Shown: positions 39,324 to 49,363 of the stretch, in pieces
Layout: the number at the start of each line of letters is the position of its first letter
Position numbering within the stretch: position 1 is the stretch's first letter
Origin: Halisarca cf. caerulea
Taxonomy: Eukaryota; Porifera; Demospongiae; Chondrillida; Halisarcidae
Direction: 5' to 3'
Assembly (NCBI GenBank): GCA_963170055.1
Contig: CAUJGJ010000188.1
Span: 635,671 to 699,670 of the forward strand
Length of the DNA stretch: 64,000 nt
Notes under the pieces: model-generated
Told to the model about the DNA's origin: nothing
Database searches by the model: none
What the model saw: only the letters and a program-made list of their open reading frames with translations
Program-made: the position numbers and the translations under genes

Positions 39324-40276
39324 ATGGATGTTCATCACATACTCACCTATGTTTTGTTGCTTATTTTCCGCTCGAGCGCTGCTCGTTCTCGTATGGTACT
39401 ACTGAGAAAGATTGTAGCTGTAAAGGAATGTCAATTTAGGACTTTATGGAGATTGCAATTTCATCGTTTCTATTTTGTGGTGTTTCTAAGTGCAGTTACC
39501 TTAGTGCATTTGACGGTGGATAGAAGTCTGTGGAGATACGAGAGAAGCAGCACCTGGTGGGCCAGAATAGTCAATCAAAGCTTCAATGAAAGGGATTGGC
39601 TTGATAATTTCAGGATGTCCAGAGAGATGTTCGCATATCCATAGACACTCTAAACTACGTAACCGGGACTGGAATCATGAAAATTGCAACGTGACCATGA
39701 CTGTTAAGACTTCCAGATAAAAAATGGCGAAATGGAAGTGGAATAAATGAGAAAACATGGTGATTTTAGCTACTTTGACTTCTGGAAATTACATTAAAGA
39801 GCTTTTCGAGTGCTTCTGAATAAATCAAGCTGATTATGTAGGTTGAAATCTTCGAATCGTCTTCTCCACTAAGGATTTTGTAAGCTAAATAATGCCGTAT
39901 ACCACAAAAACGGTAGTATCCTAAGGTAAATATGTCCATGCAGTGCACGCAGCGTTACATTAGCTACAATTTGAAGGAGGAATGGAATCAATCGAGTGAA
40001 AACTGACGAAGATACAGTGGCCACAGTGAGATAATGTCATTTGGGGTAAAAAATCGTAACTTTTTACCCTGAAGGATTTGAGACTTCTAACTTCTATTAT
40101 CTAAGCATGCTGTGTACTTCACAACATTTGTGAAGTGCACAAGGAGCAGTTTGATGAGACTTGGCGAGAAGAACTTGAGTCAGGTCCTACTGCTCCAGGC
40201 CCTATTCACAGTTCTGGTGGAAACACCAGTGCAGAGAACATAAGAACTGCTCTCTGCAACTACATAAACTCATAAT
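39324..40276 (+). pseudogene. HARBI1-like transposase, middle deleted
   Basis: The first part (to about 39644) ends STWWARIVNQSFNERDWLDN, FRMSREMFAYP, the characteristic N-terminal motif of HARBI1-type nucleases. The catalytic DDE core is absent. The C-terminal part reappears at about 40105-40276 with CVLHNICEVHKEQFDE and ENIRTALCNYINS before a stop. The 450 bp between them match nothing recognisable. It cannot be active. Confidence 0.75.
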
Positions 40277-40475
40277 AATTAACGTGACATTTAGTGTTAG
40301 AATTGTGTGAAAATTACCGGTGAAATAATAGTGTCTGTGTAATAATAGTGCCATAGTGTCTGTACTAGAAAACTCTAATAATAATTACTATTATTAGAAT
40401 TTACTCTCAGTGTTCATCATGCATGCCTACGTATGTTGTGTGTGCCCATCTCTGGTAAGGTCATTGGTGCATAGC

Positions 40476-41406
40476 CAGTGTTTTAGCCAGCAGCCAAAAA
40501 TAGGGGGGGGGGGGGGGGACCTACAGTCTATCATGTAAGTGGATCAATGTGGAATAGGGATGTGCATTGCAGCTATGGTGAGGCTCTGCAGCTACTTTGC
40601 TGAGCTTGCTAGTCTTCTAAGCAAGTGTAAACAATTACTAATTTACACCCAATCAAATTTCCTGTCACTTATCACCTTGTATCTTCCCCTTACATGGAAT
40701 TTAACGCAGTTGAATGGGGTTAATGCCAGTATCTGTAGCCCGGCGGCGCTTGTCCTATAGCTGGGTAAAAGCTGGTGGCAGGACCAGCATGAGAGTGCGC
40801 ATGCGCAGTTGAAGATATGCGTACAGCGCGGGACTGTATCTGGGATCATGATTGCGGGAATAAAGCCCCTTTGCTCGGTTGTATCTGCTGTTTTTTTTTC
40901 TTTTTTTTTCTTTTCTCCGCCTTTTGGCGTGAAAGGGGTGGGGTAGGTGTTGACCCCCAGGGGCAAAGTAGGAATTATGTATGCAGCTTCATGTCAAGGG
41001 GAAGCTACTGTGAACTCTGACACCGGATGTCAGGAAATAAATTAACGGGTTGGGCTGCAAAGCACCTGGGGGGTGGCCCTGCACCCCCCCTTAAGTCCAA
41101 AAGAGGGGTTCACTAATTAAGTGATCACCCTGGTAGAAAACTATATACTATTAGGTTAGAGTATGACATTGTGATGTACAGAAGATTGTTAGGGAATATA
41201 TAATATTAAGGTAGGTTGACCCATCTTATAAGGGCGGAAGATGCAAGGCATTAACCAAGCTCACAGCCCTGATTCTAACAAAGGTGCATAGTTTTAATAG
41301 GAGGGTGGACAGCTTCCAAAGGAGGGCGGATAGCTTCTAAAGGAGGGTGCATACATTGTATAGGAGGGCAGTCCCGCCCTCCTATGATGCTTTGGCTAAA
41401 ACACTG
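40476..41406. mobile_element. hAT-like MITE in the Harbinger Myb gene
   Basis: 931 bp with perfect inverted ends CAGTGTTTTAGCCA. The flanks share ATAGC next to both ends but an 8-bp duplication is not clear. The interior has a G17 homopolymer (about 40503), a T-rich run and repeats of GGAGGGYGGATAGCTTC. It lies over the last codons of the Myb-like gene (reading WAISVLAKA through the TIR). Confidence 0.75.
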
Positions 41407-42390
41407 ATAGCCCATTCCAATCCCTCCTGTAACTGATGGAATTGGTGATGGTTGTGGTACCAGTGGAGGGGGTAGTACAATGATGGTGAATGTGGTGATT
41501 GGGGAACCATCATCTGACCCAAAATCTGCAGCAGTCTTAATTCATGCTCCCTGTCATCTTTGCACATCTTCTCCAAGAACTCCATCTTCTCTTTCTCCAT
41601 TTCCTCAATAACTGCCATCATCTGTGCTTCCATTTCTATCTGATGGTCTAAGAATTTCTGTGTGACTCCACCCAGAGCTTTATCTAAAGCATTGAGTCAT
41701 GGTCGTTTACTTCTGGAGGCTGTTTGAGAGTTTGGTGGTCTTGTCTGCCCAGCCACAGAAAATATTGGTTCTTCTGTTGGATCATCGGTTGGTATGTCAT
41801 CTGGTTGTATGTCCAGGAGGTCCTGTACCCCTGGGGTGGGTTGTGGAGAGAAAACTGTATCAAAAAGATCAGGACTGCGGTGTCCTCCTGCAGAATGTTC
41901 TTCAGACTGAGCAGATGTGGGTGTAGTTACAGTAGGTGTAGATGTCAATGTAGTGGTGGATGTACGCGAGTGTGAAGTTGATGCTAGTGTACTAGAGTCT
42001 GACTCTATTGTTGCAGTTGACATGGTTGCAGAAGACTGAGAAGTTGGTGGAGAGGTAGTATCTATAATGTTTCTGGGTCTAGTGGAAGGCTTATCTGCGA
42101 GAACAGTGTCGATGAGGTCGTAATTAGGCCAGTTAGATCACAATTTCCACTTCTATTATGGCCATTCTTCAGGTCCTTATAGTACTGCTTGAGATTTTTC
42201 ATCTTATCTTTGCATATCTTCCAGGTTCTGTGGAAGCCAGCAATACGTAGGCGCTCAGAAATGTTACCCCAAATATCAGCCGTCCAGCCGTGACTGTACA
42301 GTTCTATCAGACCAGATTCAAATCAAAGCCAGAATTTCTTTGTGCATCCAAGATTGTCCTCTAGAAGAAGCCATGTTTGTAGATATCCGC
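41382..42390 (-). pseudogene. Myb/SANT-like DNA-binding protein of Harbinger
   Basis: On the minus strand the frame from about 42300 reads HGWTADIWGNISERLRIAGF, HRTWKICKDKMKNLKQYYKD, LKNGHNRSG, the trihelix Myb/SANT-like domain of Harbinger accessory proteins. A Ser/Thr-rich linker follows (42023-41697), then a stop, and a coiled tail from 41633 (EMEAQMMAVIEEMEKEKMEF, CKDDREHELRLLQILGQMM). Upstream sequence near 42390-42310 has a stop. In active elements this protein carries the nuclease into the nucleus and to the ends. Confidence 0.72.
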
Positions 42391-42774
42391 CGATTTCCCG
42401 TGGTCTTCAAGCACGCTTAACCTCTTTACACGATGAGCTTGCTTACCTAAAACTGATCAAACTCGTTTCCAAACCACCTCCTGATCAGGTTTACACAAAA
42501 TTCACTTCTAAGCCCGATTAAACCATTTACACATACGAGTTTAATCGCATCTAAATCTAAACGCGTTTATAAGCGCCCTTAACAGTGCCCGTGTAAACAC
42601 ATCTATAGTCTCGGTTAGATCGGTTGGTACAACCCACAACAGCACAAAAGTTCACCATAGTCGTTTCTCTCTCAGAAGAAAACACATTAGCCTACGTTCA
42701 CACATACATTTACACGTGAGGTTGTCCTCCAACATGGCCGCCCCACTTATAGACTCTGCCCACTGCAACACCTC

Positions 42775-43757
42775 TATACAATTAGTCTCATTCCTACCCC
42801 CACTTCCGGCCGCCATTTTATTCTGGCCGGGAAAAGTGGGTCTGGCAAGAACCATGGGTAAAACCTGGCTTTTCGGCTGTCGCATCCCACGAAAAAGTCA
42901 CATGACATTCTAGTCGCGAACCTTGTACAGCTGGCGCACATTTGGGACGATTTATTACGATAGGATACAATGAGAGCTAGCGTGCAACATCTTACTTAAA
43001 TAAGCCATAGATATTCTAACCTACGTATGCAACCGTGTAGGTTAAAGTATCTATGATTAGGCAGAACTGCTTTTATTAACCTCGATGGGAATAGGGGAGA
43101 TCGGCGGAATGAAATTAATACATCACTCCCTCGTGCATTTTGTGTCGCTCTCCTGTGAATAATATCTACAACAGAAGAGTCACCCACCCACAAAGTGAAG
43201 ATAACGCTGATCTTCAAAGATTTCTATTAGATATTGTATGCCCGACTGGATGGCGTTTTCCTTCTTACAGAACTGTAAGCTGCGTTTGCCGATCTCCGTG
43301 TTTTCGGAATTTAAGCAAGGATTAAAGTATCATACAGCTCTTTTTCCTCCTCCAGTCGGTAAAGAGATAAAAATATCGTGACCAGAAACAAACTGCTTGA
43401 CAGTGTTACACTGTTTGCACTCCAGCGAAGAATGGCCATGAGCAGTAGTCGCCTTAATAATAACTTTTCCGATGTAGTTCCAATCAAACCATTTTTTCCA
43501 GTCACAGTATAAAGATTCTACTTCTTCGCTCCAGCTTCTTTCGCACTCAAAATGAAGGCTGATGCACATGACATAAGATGTGATAGGTACAATTCAGCAA
43601 TCTGATTGGTTTGCATGGTTGCGTGCAAACCAATCAGATTGCTTTATCGTAAGCCAGGTTTTACCCACCACTGTTGCCAGACCCACTTTTCCAGGCAAGA
43701 ATAAAATGGCGGCCGGAAGTGGGACTGGGAAAGAGACTATTATACAATGGGAACGGA
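42775..43757. repeat. Inverted repeat pair, about 105-bp arms
   Basis: CCCCACTTCCGGCCGCCATTTTATTCT, AAAGTGGGTCTGGCAA and GGGTAAAACCTGGCTT near 42775-42885 recur in inverted orientation at about 43650-43757. The 765 bp between the arms contain a fragment of a helicase-like gene. It may be a foldback element or two copies of one dispersed repeat; ends not resolved. Confidence 0.65.
43330..43569 (-). pseudogene. RecQ-like helicase fragment
   Basis: The frame reads KQCNTVKQFVSGHDIFISLP followed by TGGGK, the motif I (Walker A) region of RecQ-like DEAD helicases, then stops. Upstream residues resemble the lead-in to that motif. Nothing of motifs II to VI follows, so it is a short captured or decayed piece. 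Confidence 0.45.
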
Positions 43758-43879
43758 AGGTTTAGTGATTCAAACCTTCGGGCTCCGCCCTCAAGCTCAG
43801 GTGTGTAAATCACTAAACTTCTCATTCTCATAGTATAACCTATACATAAACTTCTAAGATAGGTGATATACAACTAGTA

Positions 43880-44052
43880 CAGTAAAATCTCACTAATTAG
43901 AACTTTGATTTTCCTGTAAAAAAAATCTAATTATCCATAAGTTCTAATTGACCAACCACATATGTACTCAATACATTAGGAACGGTACATTCATTGTTTG
44001 AATTAAGCCAGATATTCTAATTATCATGATTTTAAGTATTGAGATTTTACTA
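43880..44052. mobile_element. Small MITE with CAGTAAAATCTCA termini
   Basis: 173 bp. Left end CAGTAAAATCTCACTAATTAG, right end inverted TAGTAAAATCTCAATACT, with TA outside both. CAGTA ends and a TA target suggest a pogo/Tigger derivative. Confidence 0.75.
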
Positions 44053-44299
44053 TAACTGAATAGACTTGCTATTTTTAACATTATATTCAGACTCCCGGAG
44101 CTACGGGGCCCAGTTCAGCCAGAATGTTGGCTGAACCGAATCACTCAATCAAAGGTCCCAATATTGTGAAAATCTAGGAGGAAAAGACAGATAGAAACTT
44201 AACCTGGAAAACTTCGAGAAAAGGATATGGGTCATAGCTCGATCTAGTCACAGCTGACAGTCACCGTGCATCTGCGCATGCGCAAAATCTACAGTTACG

Positions 44300-45932
44300 T
44301 AGGCCTAGATAAGAAAAATGGCGCTCTCTGAGGAATAATTACGTGGACCGTTTCGGTTTGTAGAATTGGGTTGTTTTTTGCTAAGTAAGTGACTTTTTGA
44401 TATTATGTGTATCATGGGTTCAATGTTACTTATGTACACATATATATACATTGCCTGTCAGTTCGTAAAATTCTACATAACTCGATACTATCGAGTAATG
44501 AAGCGGTTTTGTCTATGGTGAAGCTATAGACTCTTAATACCTATGGTGAAACAGTGTGGGCTGTGCTAATAGCGTACTTTAATGATTTACATACTGACAA
44601 TGTACGTACACTGGGGTATGCTTGAGTAGGGTAGTCGAGGGAGATGTGAAACCATAGACTCTTAATACGGTGAAACATAGCAATAGTGAAAAGTTCTTTT
44701 TAACATACGTAGATACTTTAGCCTAGGTTAAAGTATCTATGCTGATAATACTGAATTTTGCATCAGTAGCCAGAGATTGTTGATGGTGTATTCTACTGGC
44801 GCATTTGTTTCTCTGAGATTCGTTATTGGGTTGGACATTGTGAATGTTTATGTTTGCAATACTGTGTAGAACACATGAAGATGTTCAGTAAGCCTAGTCT
44901 AGGCTTACTGAACATCTTTGTGTGTTGTGACAATCGCATATGTCAAAATATTATAGCTGTACTTTCTGCTTTTATTCTACTTTGAAGCTTAATCTAATCT
45001 TAGGCTGAATTATAGGAGCTTGCTTCTTGAATCTAATAGGAATATATGTATGACAATATCCTGTTACTATTAGACCAACAATCGTACCCTTTCTGGTCAG
45101 CTATATTCGAATAAATTTATAATTTGAAGTTTTGGTATATTCTGGAAATTCTTTTGACGTACGAATCAGATGTCCTGGTCCATCATGCTTATTTGATTTC
45201 TATATGATGAAATTTCTCTGAACTTCAATAAGTTAGAATATACATGTACGTATATGGTACTTTGCTTATGCTATGTATTGTAATTCTCTACAGCAGAATT
45301 TTGTTTTTGGGGAGGGGCACAGGGTATTCCCCCTTACCCCCTTGAAATTATAACCTACGTACATACGTAGCTGTAGCACACATGCTCAATTGCAACGGAC
45401 TGATCCGTGTACTGTGTTCAGAAACTGCTTCCAAGTGGCCTGAAACAGCCTCAGATACCACTTGATGAGGCCTAAAAGTTAAAATTTTTCTTTGGGGGGG
45501 AGGGGGGGGGGAGCATCTCCTCACACGCACACACACACCACAGTATAGACTGCTATGATTCCACATACATATATACATATCCACCCACCTACCCACCCCC
45601 ATTGCATCATTATATTTTTGATAATGACTCTTGACCCACTCTTGATCATTACTCGGAAAGAAACCATGTACGTACGTACGTACATACAATTAGCATTTTT
45701 TTTGTATATTATTGTCCTTACAGGTCTCTAGTGTTCGACCATGGTGCTGTCAGCAAAACAAAGAGATGAATTGTATGCTTCATGTAACCTGTTTGCCTTT
45801 GAAGTTGTGCAGTTGGTAGTATGACTAGCATCTTGTATTATTGTCTCCAACAGGCATCATGCAATTGCTGACTATCTGAATTCACAAGGATTCAGTGAAA
45901 CACTTGCAAGTTTCAAGAAGGAAGCTAATATG
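44300..45932 (+). CDS. PAFAH1B1: LIS1 (PAFAH1B1), 5' end with first two coding exons
   Basis: Exon 45724-45772 holds the ATG at 45741 in a strong context (GACCATGG) and encodes MVLSAKQRDEL. Exon 45854-45932 continues HHAIADYLNSQGFSETLASF, KKEANM and ends at a GTATTC donor. This is the LisH dimerisation domain of LIS1, the dynein regulator, and the intron inside the DEL codon is at the same place as in vertebrates. A likely non-coding first exon ends at the GTAAGT at 44383, and a good acceptor (CTTACAG) lies at 45723. No further LIS1 exon (coiled coil, WD40 repeats) appears in the remaining 18 kb. Either intron 3 is very long and full of transposons, or the gene is cut here. Confidence 0.88.
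44703..44743. repeat. Hairpin sharing AGGTTAAAGTATCTATG with 43010-43056
   Basis: CATACGTAGATACTTTAGCC pairs with the following AGGTTAAAGTATCTATG. A similar hairpin with the same right arm lies at about 43010-43056. They look like two copies of a tiny foldback repeat. Confidence 0.7.
44870..44926. repeat. Near-perfect palindrome
   Basis: Arms of 20 bp (AAGATGTTCAGTAAGCCTAG and its complement) meet around a single T at 44898, and pairing resumes farther out as ACACA/TGTGT. It lies in the presumed first intron of LIS1. Confidence 0.9.
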
Positions 45933-46744
45933 GTATTCATGATTAGTGTATTTTATGTAGTTTTGTGTGCATCTCTTTTCCTCCTTATTATTTGGGAATA
46001 CTTCAAAAAGTTGGAAAATTATCAATAGGGAGACTTTACAATTTCACGCAAAATCTACCGTTTCATAGTTATAATTTGTGAATACTACTAGTTGTAATCA
46101 ATTTCTGATAAATTCTGCCAGGCTTTTTCAGACATGGCAGACGTACGTTATGTTAATTGATAAAGAAAAATGTTGTTTTTTCCCTTCCTGTGGAACTGGA
46201 TTATCCATGAATACATTGTGAAGAGTTTACCATTGGCATTTGTGGAAGTAATCTAACCAGTAATGTTTCATCACTGAAGTGCATAAAGAAAGAATATTTG
46301 GTGATTATTTTACCAAGCAAAGACTTATCCAAATTTTCTTTCATAGGGTGGTTTTGTTTGGGCAGATTTCAAAGAAGGTGTCATCCTGAAGGATTTAATG
46401 CAGACGAGTTCCAAATTTGTTGTGATGCCTGCGAATCTTCAAAACAGAATTCAAGAATGATTTTCCTATCATCTCTTGTAGACCATTTCCCTCACAGCTA
46501 CAATCCATTTTATAAAGAAAATTTTGTAATGTCTTTTTTTACCACGAAAATTGCCATACAGTATTTTAACAATTTGGTTCATAATTTTCATATACACAGG
46601 ACCTGGTTAATCATTGCGTACTCTACTAGTGTTGTGAAGCAATACGTACCTCATTTCAATGCTTCGTACTTCTTTAAAGAGATGGGCTTAGAAAGCTTTT
46701 GAACTGCTTTGCCTAGTAGCTAGTATGTCAAACTACACCAGAGG
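45933..46744. other. LIS1 intron 3 start, no further exon seen
   Basis: An open frame on plus at 46298-46702 has no recognisable motif or splice structure and I do not call it a gene. Confidence 0.45.
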
Positions 46745-46990
46745 GTCAGGATAAGATGTCACTAAATGTATTTTATTCCACCCATATAGAGGAGAGACTT
46801 AGTGAGGGAGATCACTAAATCTCTCCTATTTTAGTTGTGGGATGGGTCACTAAATGGCACACTAAACCTCTCCCCTATATAGAGGGAAGATTTAGGGATG
46901 AGGGTCACTAAATCTTCCCTCTATTACAGGGGAAGATTTAGTAAGGGAGGTCACTAAATTTTTCCTACTGCCTCTTAGGATAGGTAAGAC
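46745..46990. repeat. Palindromic repeat of GGGAAGATTTAGTGA modules, copy 1
   Basis: Alternating direct and inverted modules GGGAAGATTTAGTGA and TCACTAAATCTTCCC form nested stems. An inverted copy lies at about 60795-60960; both carry TTTAGTTGTGGGATGGGTCAC at one end and CCTCTTARGATAGGTAA at the other. Confidence 0.85.
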
Positions 46991-47660
46991 TAGCAGCAGA
47001 TCCCCATAGGGGTTCAGGCCACCAGCTTGGCAGCTGTAAGATGCGTCCTCAATATCTGTACAGTGGAACACAGCACAGAGCACTACATCCCTGTGATGCT
47101 TTCCCATGCTTTGGCCGTTCTGTATGGAGGCAAATGGCATAGATCGTCAACCAAGTGGTTGGTCACTATGCCTAATGAGCCGATGACCACTGTGACAATT
47201 ACCACGGAGTAGCCAGGAAACTGCCTTCGAAGGTCTGCACTAAGAAGGCCATACCTGGACACATTCTCTCCGCACTGCTCTGTTTATATAGAGTCCCAGG
47301 CCACTGCCATGTCAAAAATGTACAGCTTCCTGGTCTCTTTATATATCCTGCAAAAATGAGGATGCCAGGGCAATGGGCAACAACCTCAATGTCCATGGGG
47401 ATTGGCACATCCCACAAAACCTTAGCGCGCTCATTTTCGGCTACTGGACTGGACTCACTTCCACCATCTCAGCAGCACCTCAAACCCATAATGCCTATAG
47501 ATGTTGTAGTACACGACCTGCAAAGCCTTATTGTGCCTCTCCATGTAGAGATTTAATCCCTTCTTCTGGCACTAGTTAAGGATGTGCTTGATGCTCTCAA
47601 TTCCCTCACCACAGTGACGGCAGTGTGTTATGCCTGCCTGTTTCATGCTATTGGCCTTAA

Positions 47661-48467
47661 CCTCTTAAGGTCCGTTAGCCTATTTAGTGGCTGTAAACTC
47701 TAAATACCATTAAGTCCCGCGAGTTGCCTATATTGTGCAATCACAAAGAAATTTATATGGCTAGATAGAGTGAAGGAAGCTTAATAAACTGCCAATTTTT
47801 AATGCCATACACTTAGGTATAAACAGTACAGAAAGCTCTGAAGATTGTACTAAAAACGCAAGTGATCACACAATTATGCAAACAGTTTACAAAGATATAC
47901 AAACAAATAAAATGGCTGCTTGAAGATCCGTAATATTCATTGGTTGTGTAGTCTGTTTTTTCGGCTGAATAGGAGCTACCTGCAGTAAATCCTTAAACAG
48001 TCCACTGGACGAAAGAGAAATACGCGATTCTGGACAGCAAGATTCGCAATAAAGTTCGTCCGACGTGTCTCCATGTAGATTTTGCACTGTTATTGTTTTT
48101 AGTGTAACGATTTGCATTGTAACGATTTTCTAGGCATATAATAGTATGCAGTAGAATATATAAAGACAATTGTGACCATTTTCTATGCAAAGCAGGCCGA
48201 AAAAAGGTGTTACGTAGCTATAATGCTACTATTCCAACTGGTGAGTAAGTGTGTGAGTAAAATGCGTACGAATTTCACCTTATTGGTTAGCGAAAGGAAG
48301 CTTTTTGCTGGAGAATATCTTAGAGATAAGATATAACCGAAGTATAACGTTTGGCAACGTTCACGCTCTTTGTAAATACAAAAAATCCTTTCACAAAGCT
48401 TGCGCCACTTTTTAGGCTAACGGGCCTTAAGGGGTAAACGGTGACATAAAACGCGGGCGTTAAAAGG
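47661..48467. mobile_element. piggyBac-like MITE with TTAA target
   Basis: 807 bp flanked by TTAA (47657-47660 and 48468-48471). The left end begins CCTCTTAAGG and the right end, inverted, CCTTTTAACG. A subterminal inverted motif (AAGGYCCGTTAGCCTA) is offset by about 35 bp between the ends. CCY termini with TTAA suggest piggyBac. No transposase ORF. Confidence 0.75.
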
Positions 48468-48611
48468 TTAAACGATCTTGTGTAAAGGCAGTTGTCCTGA
48501 GCAGCAATGATGAAGCTTCCGGTTGTGCTTTGAAGCTGACCTTTACACATCCACCGAAACAACAAATCAACATTGAGAAATGTGTTTGTGTGCACATCAC
48601 TTACAGACTTA

Positions 48612-49363
48612 CGGTACTTCTCATAGAAAACCGTCCAGCACGCCGTCAGTCATTCAGTCAGTCGATCAGCACTCAGTCAAGAGTCAATTGTCAGTTTCCA
48701 ACGGCATCATTTCATGATGCGTAATAAAACGTCACGGTTGTTACGCAATGCCAATAGTCAAGGAAGAAAGAAATGGTGAGAAAAAGTGTATTCAAACCAC
48801 GGTATGCACAGAAATTATGTTCGATTGCGCAGAATAAACTTCACGTGAACTTTATTGAAGTTTTGAACGATTTTTGCTGAAGCTTTGAACGATTTTCGCT
48901 GAAGTTTCGAGCGTACTTCGCTGAAGCTTCAAGGCCACCATATTAAGATTTTGTGCGAACTTAACTGAAACTTTGAACAAACTTCACTGAAACTTCAAGC
49001 GAACGTCATTAATACTTTCAAGGAACAAGCAAGACTGCGGAGCTACTGCTATCCACATCCGAGGGATACATCGCATTTCCAAAGTGATATCCCTCCAAGT
49101 AGTTACAACGGACTTGCCCCAATCCAACGATCGAAGAAGACGCTTCAAATATTTCAGGAGATAAATTACCAATGGAGGCGGACAACTAGACTTTTTTCTC
49201 AAATTTGAAGAGTCTTTAGAGAAAAAGAGAGTGGATGTTTCGATCTCTTGCGAAACGTCACTGCCAGTCACACAGTCGTTCAATCGTTGCTCGAATGGTC
49301 AGTCAATCAGTCAGTCATGTGGTCATCGGCCGTAAACTGGACGGTTTTCTATGAGAAGTACCG
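48612..49363. mobile_element. CGGTACTTCT-TIR element, copy 1 (752 bp)
   Basis: Perfect inverted ends starting CGGTACTTCTCATAGAAAAC, TA on both sides. The interior has a half built from modules of 10-12 bp (GAAGCTTTGAAC, GATTTTCGCT; 22-bp double period) at about 48850-49015. Copy 2, in the opposite orientation, is at 62921-63651. No ORF of a transposase. Confidence 0.88.

Larger units (their letters stand above)
39193..42608. mobile_element. PIF/Harbinger element with deleted transposase
   Basis: The ends are AGCCGTGTTTACACG near 39193 and CCGTGTAAACACATCT near 42600 (inverted GTGTTTACACG). It carries the two genes typical of Harbinger elements in convergent order: a HARBI1-like nuclease (plus, first and last parts only) and a Myb/SANT-like protein (minus). 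It splits the THAP finger of the ISL2EU-like transposase; the family codons on both sides are adjacent. The 3-bp duplication expected is not clear (TAT versus AAA/TAA). A 931-bp hAT-like element is nested at 40476-41406. Confidence 0.78.
35549..42657 (-). pseudogene. THAP-DDE transposase gene of the ISL2EU-like element
   Basis: It reads right to left. The start at 42657 encodes MVNFCAVVGCTNRSNRD, the first half of a THAP zinc finger. The other half (KDKRFYWVPAV...REWLSALRRKGL...CSDHF...DPDWVPSLKLG) resumes at 39192 after a 3.4-kb Harbinger insertion. A coiled region (EIKRVKAELDEIKLDLQIV) and VLYYSGLPSW follow. After a mini-hAT and a Kolobok insertion, the DDE domain runs from about 36240 to 35549. 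It shows [20 protein letters not shown] (first D), [12 protein letters not shown] (second D) and [15 protein letters not shown] (E), so the triad is kept. The frame reads through the TTAA of the Kolobok site once that element is removed. Defects are a frameshift in the THAP part near 39030, a TGA after HLTEN at about 35893, and a TAG after LHGT near 35667. Cleaned of insertions it is about 460 codons, normal for this class. Confidence 0.8.
30659..42740. mobile_element. ISL2EU-like two-gene DNA transposon, split by five insertions
   Basis: The outer ends are inverted repeats: CGGCCATGTTGGAGGACAAC from 30659 and its complement ending at 42740. Inside are two convergent genes whose stops are only 43 bp apart (35505 and 35549). 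They are a SWIM-YqaJ-PHD gene on plus and a THAP-DDE transposase gene on minus, the pairing I know from the ISL2EU superfamily. Five separate insertions interrupt it: 31605-32764, 32808-33972, 36268-38207, 38296-38577 and about 39193-42608. Removing them leaves about 4.1 kb, a normal size for the class. Both genes carry nonsense codons or frameshifts, so the element is dead. The target duplication is not clear. Confidence 0.78.

Noticed and set aside
46298..46702. Open frame of 134 aa after LIS1 exon 3
   Set aside because: No domain, no LIS1 similarity and no splice acceptor in the right phase.
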